Origin: NIOZ-UU13 sp049287505
GTDB lineage: Bacteria; Planctomycetota; Phycisphaerae; Sedimentisphaerales; Anaerobacaceae
Length of the DNA: 6,344 bases
Assembly (NCBI GenBank): GCA_049287505.1
Contig: JBAQFY010000012.1
Location: 1 to 6,344 of the forward strand
Direction: 5' to 3'
The translations under genes were made by a program, and so were the position numbers. The notes under the pieces are model-generated. The model searched no databases. It had not been told where the DNA came from and saw nothing but the letters and a program-made list of their open reading frames with translations. Each line of letters begins with the position of its first letter. Position 1 is the stretch's first letter. This document shows, piece after piece, positions 1 through 4,708 of this stretch.

Positions 1-1638
1 GACTGGGACCTGCCGACGCTGATAGCAAATTGCGAAAAGACCGGAGTGCTTGGTGTCGAGCTGCGGACCGAGCACGCCCATAAGGTCGAATCCGACCTTA
101 ACGCCCAAGAACGACGCGAGGTGAAGAAACGCTTTGCTGACAGCCCGGTAATACTCGTCGGTCTTGGCACCAACTTCGCCTTCCACCATACCGACCCGGC
201 GAAGCTCCGCAGTGACATTGAGGGGGCAAAGCAGTATATCAAGCTCTCCAACGATGTAGGCGGCTCCGGCGTGAAGGTCAAGCCGAATGACCTGCCAAAG
301 GGCGTCTCGCGTGAGAAGACGGTAGAGCAGATAGGTAAATCACTGAATGAGTTAGGTCGATTTGCTGCCGACTACGGCCAGGCAATTCGGCTGGAGGTTC
401 ACGGCTCATGCTCGCCGCTGCCGGTAATAAAAGCGATTATGGACGTAGCCGACCATCCCAACGTCGGTGTCTGCTGGAACTGCAATTCCCAGGACCTTGA
501 AGGCCAGGGGCTGGAGTACAACTTTAACCTGGTCAAAGACCGTTTTGGTGATACCGCCCACGTGCGCGAGCTGAACATCAACGACTACCCCTACCAGGAG
601 CTGATGAACCTGTTTGTGGCGATAAACTACGCCGGCTGGATACTTCTCGAGGCCCGAACCAATCCCGATGACCGTGTAAAAGCACTGGCCGAGCAGCGCC
701 GCGTCTGGGAGGATATGCTCGCGAAGGCACAGAGTTCCCGAACAGGGCAAAGAAGTGCTTCCGGCGTTAAGATTACCGAACAGGAAAAGACGTTACGAGT
801 TGAAATCAACGGCGAGCTTTTCACGGAGTACTGTTTTAAGGATGTGCCGCGCCCTTATTTTTATCCCGTAATCGGGCCGACGGGTGTGCCGATAATTCGC
901 CACTGGCCGATGAAGGAAGGCAAGAACGAAGAGAAAGACCATGTGCATCATCGCAGCCTGTGGTTTACACACGGAGACATAAACGGACAGGATTTCTGGG
1001 GCGAGGGCGAAAAAAGCGGAAAGGTTGTTCATGATAAATTCCTCAAGGTCGCTTCCGGTCCGGACGCGGGTGTCATTCAATCGCAAAATAAGTACGTGGC
1101 GCGCGACGGCAAGGTTATCTGCACAGATACGCGAACACACAGATTCTACAATCGACCGGACGGTCAAATAATGGACTTTGAAATAGCAATCCACGCCTCA
1201 GAAGGCAAAGTGGTTATGGGTGATACCAAGGAAGGCTCGATGGCCATTCGTTTGGCGCCGACGATGCGACTCAAAGGCAAAGTCGGAAAGGGACATATTC
1301 TTAACAGCGAAGGTCAGCGCGACGGGGAGACCTGGGGCAAGCGTGCGCAATGGTGCGATTACTATGGGCCGGTGGAAGATAAAATCGTGGGCGTTGCCAT
1401 TTTTGACCATCCGCAGAATCCGAAACATCCGACCTGGTGGCACGTTCGTGATTACGGACTGTTTGCGGCCAATCCATTCGGAGTGCATGACTTCGAGAGA
1501 AAACCGGAGGGGACAGGAGATATTACGATACCGGCAGGTGAAAGCCTGACCTTCAAGTATCGGTTTTATTTCCATAAAGGTGATACGAACCAGGCCAAGG
1601 TGGCTGAGCATTACCGCGAATACACGGCAGGAAAATAA
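1..1638 (+). CDS. TIM-barrel sugar isomerase/epimerase-like domain fused to DUF6807 (PmoA-like) domain, 5' partial
   Basis: The reading frame is open to base 1, so the gene begins outside the window; a GTG at 46 is an internal valine. There are 545 visible codons, numbered here from base 1. Residues 1-240 resemble the AP-endonuclease-2/xylose-isomerase-like TIM barrel: LEVHG around E132, GVCWNCN around 156-162, HVRELNIND around 188-196 and ILLEAR with E218 near the end of the barrel. A polar linker (about 241-255) leads to residues 256-543, which match the DUF6807 family, once annotated as methane oxygenase PmoA, through an HHRSLWF / HGDINGQDFW block at about 316-333 and a TWWHVRDYGLFAANPFG block near 478-494. 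I see no link to methane oxidation, and the activity of DUF6807 is not known to me. The gene is first in the visible operon, 50 bp ahead of the oxidoreductase. The fusion suggests binding or isomerising a sugar or glycoside; the substrate is unknown, and any signal peptide lies off-window. Domain calls are fairly sure, function is not. Confidence 0.8.
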   Translation, partial: DWDLPTLIANCEKTGVLGVELRTEHAHKVESDLNAQERREVKKRFADSPVILVGLGTNFAFHHTDPAKLRSDIEGAKQYIKLSNDVGGSGVKVKPNDLPKGVSREKTVEQIGKSLNELGRFAADYGQAIRLEVHGSCSPLPVIKAIMDVADHPNVGVCWNCNSQDLEGQGLEYNFNLVKDRFGDTAHVRELNINDYPYQELMNLFVAINYAGWILLEARTNPDDRVKALAEQRRVWEDMLAKAQSSRTGQRSASGVKITEQEKTLRVEINGELFTEYCFKDVPRPYFYPVIGPTGVPIIRHWPMKEGKNEEKDHVHHRSLWFTHGDINGQDFWGEGEKSGKVVHDKFLKVASGPDAGVIQSQNKYVARDGKVICTDTRTHRFYNRPDGQIMDFEIAIHASEGKVVMGDTKEGSMAIRLAPTMRLKGKVGKGHILNSEGQRDGETWGKRAQWCDYYGPVEDKIVGVAIFDHPQNPKHPTWWHVRDYGLFAANPFGVHDFERKPEGTGDITIPAGESLTFKYRFYFHKGDTNQAKVAEHYREYTAGK

Positions 1639-1676
1639 GCAATATACGCCGGACAGAAAACCTTTGTAAAAAATAT

Positions 1677-1681
1677 AGGAG
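1677..1681 (+). promoter_or_regulatory. Shine-Dalgarno sequence of the oxidoreductase gene
   Basis: AGGAG lies seven bases before the ATG at 1689, which is ideal spacing. It fixes this start, which also places the twin-arginine motif at residues 6-7 as expected for a Tat signal. Confidence 0.8.
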
Positions 1682-1688
1682 AAGCATT

Positions 1689-3158
1689 ATGAGCAAATTA
1701 ACTCGTAGAGATTTTATGAAAAGTACGATAGCTGCCGGGGCGACAATGGCGTTAATAGGCCCTAATTCTCGCGTCCGCGGAGCAAATGACGAGATTCGGT
1801 TCGCTACCGTCGGTGTTGGCGATCAAGGGGGCTATCACACTCGGATATTCAGTGAAAAACCGGGCGTACGTTATGTGGCCATCTGTGATGCGGACAGGAA
1901 TCATGTTAACCAGTATGTCAAGCAATTCGCAGACAAGGGTGTCAAGGTTGACGGATATACCGACGTGCGGGAGCTGCTCGACAGGAAAGACATCGACGCT
2001 ATTACCTCTGCAACGCCCAACCACTGGCATTCGCTTATAACGATATGGGCATGCCAGGCGGGCAAGGACGTCTATATCGAGAAGCCCGTCTCACACGAGA
2101 TATGGGAAGGCCGTAAGATGGTCGAGGCCGCCCGAAAGTACGACCGCATTGTGCAGACCGGCACACAGAATCGCTCTTCCGAGGCCCACAAGAACGCCTA
2201 TAAATGGATTCGCGAGGGCAACCTCGGCCCCATTAAGTGGGTCCGCTCTCTATGCTACAAGGCCCGCTTCGAAGGCACAAACGGGATTGTGAACGGGACT
2301 AATGGCCCGAATCCCGTGCCCCAGAACGTGGACTACAATCTGTGGTGCGGACCGGCCGATATGGAGCCGCTGCGAAGAAAGGAGCTGCACTACAAATGGC
2401 ATTGGGTCTGGAACACAGGCAACGGCGACATCGGCAATCAGGGCATTCACGAGATGGACCTCGGCCGCTGGGCGCTGGGCGACCCGAAGCTGGCGCCGCG
2501 AGTGATGAGCTTCGGCGGCAGATTCAGAGTCAACGATGCCGGCGAGACGGCCAATACTCAAATCGTGTTCCTCGACTACAAGCCCGCTCCGCTTATCTTT
2601 GAGGTCCGCGGCCTGCCTCGCAAAAAGGGCGACAAGTCAATGGACGTCTGGCGCCGCACAGGTACAAACATCGGCGTTATCGTGCAATGCGAGAACGGCT
2701 ATTGGGCCGCGGGAGACGGCGGCGGCTGGGTCTGGGACAATAACGACAAGCGAACCGACAAACAAATCTCCAGTGGCGGCGGCGGCAGCCACCACCAGAA
2801 TTTCATCGACGCCGTACGCAGCAGAAAAGTCGGCGACCTCAACGCGGACATCGAAAAGGGACACCTCTCCAGCGCGCTATGCCACATGGGCAACATCTCC
2901 TACCGGCTGGGCAAAAAGATATCGGTAAGCGAGGCCAGAGACAGCATCGACAATGAGTACGTCATGGACTCCTTCGAGCGTATGCTCGAGCATCTCGAGG
3001 TCAACGAGGTGGACCTGGAGAAAGAGCCAATCACGATGGGTCCAATGCTGACGATGGATCCCCAGAAGGAGAAATTCGTTGGCGAATACAGCGACATGGC
3101 GAATATGTATGTCAAGCGCAATTACCGCGAGCCTTTTGTCGTACCGGATAAGGTTTAA
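1689..3158 (+). CDS. Gfo/Idh/MocA family oxidoreductase with Tat signal peptide
   Basis: This 489-residue protein is a probable NAD(P)-dependent sugar or cyclitol dehydrogenase. The N-terminus carries a twin-arginine motif (LTRRDFMKS, R6-R7) followed by an Ala/Gly/Ile-rich stretch to about residue 24, so export by the Tat pathway with cofactor already bound is predicted. The Rossmann fold starts at about residue 36, with GVGDQG (42-47) as the dinucleotide-binding loop and an acidic residue after strand 2 (ICDAD, about 65-69). EKP at 131-133 supplies the family's conserved lysine (K132). The C-terminal substrate domain has GNQGIHEMD, with H254 and D257 where the family has its catalytic His/Asp. 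The C-terminal tail ending near EPFVVP resembles the exported planctomycete subfamily. It follows the fusion gene by 50 bp and overlaps the next gene by one base, so co-transcription is likely. The family is clear; the exact substrate (glycoside, inositol or other sugar) is not. A Tat-exported precedent in the family is glucose-fructose oxidoreductase of Zymomonas. Confidence 0.93.
   Translation: MSKLTRRDFMKSTIAAGATMALIGPNSRVRGANDEIRFATVGVGDQGGYHTRIFSEKPGVRYVAICDADRNHVNQYVKQFADKGVKVDGYTDVRELLDRKDIDAITSATPNHWHSLITIWACQAGKDVYIEKPVSHEIWEGRKMVEAARKYDRIVQTGTQNRSSEAHKNAYKWIREGNLGPIKWVRSLCYKARFEGTNGIVNGTNGPNPVPQNVDYNLWCGPADMEPLRRKELHYKWHWVWNTGNGDIGNQGIHEMDLGRWALGDPKLAPRVMSFGGRFRVNDAGETANTQIVFLDYKPAPLIFEVRGLPRKKGDKSMDVWRRTGTNIGVIVQCENGYWAAGDGGGWVWDNNDKRTDKQISSGGGGSHHQNFIDAVRSRKVGDLNADIEKGHLSSALCHMGNISYRLGKKISVSEARDSIDNEYVMDSFERMLEHLEVNEVDLEKEPITMGPMLTMDPQKEKFVGEYSDMANMYVKRNYREPFVVPDKV
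2281..2317 (+). other. Nested inverted repeat inside the oxidoreductase gene
   Basis: The arms ACGGGATT (2281-2288) and AATCCCGT (2310-2317) are perfect complements. An inner CGGG (2294-2297) pairs with CCCG (2306-2309), leaving a 5-base bulge and an 8-base loop. It encodes the Asn/Gly/Pro-rich stretch at residues 198-210. It may be coincidence in a GC-rich gene. Confidence 0.3.
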
Positions 3159-3970
3159 TGAAGTTCGCTCTCTGCAATGAGATGTTCGAGGCCCGGCCGA
3201 TGGCCGAGGTCTGCTCGACCGCAAGCCGATTAGGGTACGACGGCATTGAGATAGCGCCCTTTACCCTGTCGGCCTCAGCAGAGGACATTAGCGCTGAGCA
3301 GCGGAAAGAGGTTCGGCGGGTTATTGCCGATAACGGTCTCCAGACCGTGGGCTTACACTGGCTTTTTGCCGGGCCCGCCGGTCTGCATATAACCACTGCT
3401 GATGATAAAATCCGGGGCAGGACAAGGGATTACTTGTCCTGCCTTCTTGATTTATGCAGCGATTTGGGCGGCAAGGTTTTAGTGCTCGGCTCGCCGAAGC
3501 AGCGAAGCCTGGTGACCGGACAAACCAAAAAAGGCGCCTGGAAAAGAGCCGTCGAATTGCTCAGCAGCGTTCTGGATAAGGCCGGCCGGCTGGGGTTGAC
3601 CATTTGTCTTGAGCCGTTATCGCCTGTTGAGACCGATTTCATTAACACGGTCGCCGAAGGGATGCAGATGGTTCGCCAAATCAATCATCCGAACCTGAAG
3701 ATTCATCTCGATGTCAAGGCGATGTGCGCCGAATCGACGCCCGTGCCGGATATTATCCGTTCGGTAAAGGCCGAAGACATCGGTCATTTTCACGTCAACG
3801 ACCCCAATCTTTACGGCCCCGGAATGGGAGATGTGGATTACGGGCCCATTGCGGAGGCCATAAAAGACATCGGGTGGGACAAATGGCTTAGCGTTGAGGT
3901 GTTCAAATACGACCCGGACCCGGAAACTATTGCCAAGAAGAGCATCGAATACCTGCGGTCGTTTTTTTAG
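3158..3970 (+). CDS. Sugar phosphate isomerase/epimerase family protein (TIM barrel)
   Basis: This 270-residue protein is a stand-alone member of the AP-endonuclease-2/xylose-isomerase-like TIM-barrel superfamily, of normal length for the family. Candidate metal ligands occur at the expected places: E152 in CLEPLS, D185 in HLDVK, His in GHFHVND (H210 or H212) and E247 in SVEVF. This is nearly the spacing known from D-psicose/D-tagatose 3-epimerases, so an intact divalent-metal site is likely. Other family hallmarks are GYDGIEIAPF (26-35) and a GGKVLVLGSP strand and loop (104-113). No signal peptide is visible, so it should be cytoplasmic. The ATG shares a base with the previous stop codon (TAATG), and only a weak AAGG lies four bases upstream, so translation is probably coupled to the oxidoreductase. 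The family assignment is firm. The substrate is unknown; epimerisation or isomerisation of the product of the upstream enzymes is an inference. Confidence 0.92.
   Translation: MKFALCNEMFEARPMAEVCSTASRLGYDGIEIAPFTLSASAEDISAEQRKEVRRVIADNGLQTVGLHWLFAGPAGLHITTADDKIRGRTRDYLSCLLDLCSDLGGKVLVLGSPKQRSLVTGQTKKGAWKRAVELLSSVLDKAGRLGLTICLEPLSPVETDFINTVAEGMQMVRQINHPNLKIHLDVKAMCAESTPVPDIIRSVKAEDIGHFHVNDPNLYGPGMGDVDYGPIAEAIKDIGWDKWLSVEVFKYDPDPETIAKKSIEYLRSFF
3416..3443 (+). repeat. Perfect 11-bp inverted repeat within the epimerase gene
   Basis: GGCAGGACAAG (3416-3426) and CTTGTCCTGCC (3433-3443) are exact reverse complements separated by the 6-base loop GGATTA. The reading frame passes through it and encodes residues 87-95, where the protein still looks like a normal family helix (R-x-R-T-R-D-Y-L), so it is not an obvious insertion. 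An 11-bp perfect stem with a 6-base loop is unlikely by chance in a window of this size. It may be an RNA hairpin, a processing site or a transcription pause site. Confidence 0.6.
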
Positions 3971-3975
3971 AAAAA

Positions 3976-4062
3976 TAGCGGGGCATCCATTATCTATAGC
4001 AGAGCTTCCAGCCTTCGCAGCCGCTTCGGCGGAGTAGGCACTGCGAAGGACGAAAGCCCCAC
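3976..4062 (-). terminator. Candidate terminator for the sigma factor gene (minus strand)
   Basis: Read on the minus strand after the sigma stop codon, GGGGC (4060-4056) pairs with GCCCC (3984-3980). A G-U and a G-C pair (4061-4062 with 3979-3978) extend the stem to seven pairs, and it is followed by A and five T (3976-3971). The loop contains the strong hairpin at 4012-4049. The T-run is in the right place, but the large branched structure is unusual for intrinsic termination, so confidence is modest. Confidence 0.4.
4012..4049. repeat. Nested intergenic hairpin between convergent genes
   Basis: CCTTCGCAG (4012-4020) pairs perfectly with CTGCGAAGG (4041-4049). Inside it CCGC-TTCG-GCGG (4021-4032) forms a UUCG-capped 4-bp helix stacked directly on the outer stem, with an 8-base bulge (4033-4040) on the 3' side. 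GCTT (4004-4007) and AAGC (4054-4057) can extend it further. No T-run follows directly on either strand. It could be a dispersed extragenic palindrome or an RNA 3'-end stabiliser; repeat status cannot be judged from one copy. Confidence 0.6.
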
Positions 4063-4099
4063 CTACTACTACAGACAGCAGGCAAGCAGGTGGGTTTTT
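4058..4099 (+). terminator. Candidate intrinsic terminator of the plus-strand operon
   Basis: CCCACCT (4058-4064) and AGGTGGG (4088-4094) form a 7-bp stem followed at once by TTTTT (4095-4099), with a further T6 run shortly after. It lies 88 bases past the epimerase stop codon and overlaps the last codons of the convergent sigma gene. The 23-base loop is longer than usual, which lowers confidence. Confidence 0.5.
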
Positions 4100-4635
4100 A
4101 GGGATTTTTTGGCGCGGTGGAATCGAACGCGGGCCATCTGAGGCGTTGTGCGTGTCAGGGACGCAATTTCCGCATAGGGCAGCCGCTCGTAGTAGCGAAG
4201 GCGAATAACATCTCTATGCTGCCGGCTGAGCCGTTCGAGAACATCCGAGACCTGCTGGAGTGTCTCCTCGTGAATCTTCGCTTCCAGGATACTGTCACTG
4301 CCTGATTGTGCGTCATATGACTGATTATGGAGGAGTGTTGCCTTACGGGAGGACTGAAGCCGGCGCTTCCTAAGGTTATCCTGGATCTTGCTCCAGGCGA
4401 CTCGATACACCCAGGGCCAGAATCTTCGGCTTTCCCGTAGTGAAGTAACTTGCCGGACCACGGTCAGCAGTGTTTCCTGCAGGATATCCTCGGTCAGGTC
4501 GTGATTCCAGGTCGTGCGCAAGACAAACGGATACAGCCGTTCCCAGACGATTGCAGCCAGACGTCCCATGCCTGTCCGGCTGCCCGAGCGAGCCTCGGAA
4601 AGTAACTGCTGTACGTATTTGTTGTCCTCACTCAT
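4069..4635 (-). CDS. ECF-type sigma-70 family RNA polymerase sigma factor
   Basis: This 188-residue protein has the two-domain layout of extracytoplasmic-function sigma factors. Region 2 spans about residues 26-92. It includes the core-binding helix with DLTEDILQETLLTVV (46-60) and the promoter-melting/-10 segment FWPWVYRVAWSKIQDNLRKRR (72-92). A linker (about 93-122) follows, then region 4 at about 123-182. Region 4 carries the RDVIRLRYYERLPYAEIA block and a helix-turn-helix (TTPQMARVRFHRAKKSL) that would read the -35 element. Regions 3 and 1.1 are absent, as expected. The ATG is supported by GAGGG (4648-4644) eight bases upstream. It lies 73 bp downstream of the membrane/zinc-ribbon gene on the same strand, so the two may be co-transcribed. 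The protein ends in ACCL, with two adjacent cysteines outside the family core. No separate small anti-sigma gene is visible. The ECF class is firm; the subgroup and regulon are unknown. Confidence 0.93.
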   Translation of the reverse strand: MSEDNKYVQQLLSEARSGSRTGMGRLAAIVWERLYPFVLRTTWNHDLTEDILQETLLTVVRQVTSLRESRRFWPWVYRVAWSKIQDNLRKRRLQSSRKATLLHNQSYDAQSGSDSILEAKIHEETLQQVSDVLERLSRQHRDVIRLRYYERLPYAEIASLTRTTPQMARVRFHRAKKSLKTHLLACCL

Positions 4636-4654
4636 TTATACTACCCTCACTCAT
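4626..4654 (-). promoter_or_regulatory. Duplicated start region and overlapping leader ORF of the sigma gene
   Basis: ATGAGTGAGG occurs twice on the minus strand, at 4654-4645 and 4635-4626, 19 bases apart. The second copy is the sigma gene start. The first copy supplies its GAGGG ribosome-binding site and also opens an 8-codon frame (MSEGSINE) that stops at TGA 4630-4628, running out of frame across the real start. If translated, it would couple or limit initiation of the sigma factor. There is no direct evidence that it is translated. Confidence 0.35.
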
Positions 4655-4708
4655 AAAAAGGCAGGTGGCTTGTTGAAAGTAACACAAAATTTCAATCGAA
4701 AAATGTCC
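4636..4708 (-). other. Intergenic spacer between membrane-protein and sigma genes
   Basis: This 73-bp spacer is AT-richer than its flanks. It holds the sigma ribosome-binding site and an imperfectly convincing dyad, TTGAAA (4673-4678) and TTTCAA (4690-4695), 11 bases apart. On the minus strand TTGAAA (4695-4690) could serve as a -35 box, but no good -10 box follows at 17 bases, so I do not call a promoter. Confidence 0.5.
4644..4648 (-). promoter_or_regulatory. Shine-Dalgarno sequence of the sigma factor gene
   Basis: GAGGG on the minus strand lies eight bases before the ATG at 4635. It supports that start over the upstream ATG at 4654, which has no comparable purine-rich site (CTTTTT directly precedes it). 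Confidence 0.7.

Noticed and set aside
46..48. GTG as the start of the first gene
   Set aside because: The frame stays open to base 1 with plausible barrel sequence (DWDLPTLIANC) before it, and no ribosome-binding site precedes the GTG. It is an internal valine of a truncated gene.
793..1194. 133-codon open frame opposite the fusion gene, with others like it opposite the oxidoreductase
   Set aside because: They lie antisense to clearly coding, family-matching genes, have no ribosome-binding site or recognisable domain, and reflect the base composition of the real frame.
766..1629. Methane monooxygenase subunit (PmoA) as the function of the C-terminal domain
   Set aside because: The domain is soluble and shows none of the membrane helices of particulate methane monooxygenase. 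The resemblance is to the family renamed DUF6807, and the context is sugar metabolism.
4673..4695. TTGAAA-N11-TTTCAA dyad as an operator or promoter for the sigma gene
   Set aside because: The arms are only 6 bp, are AT-rich and easily arise by chance, and no -10 box is found at proper spacing.
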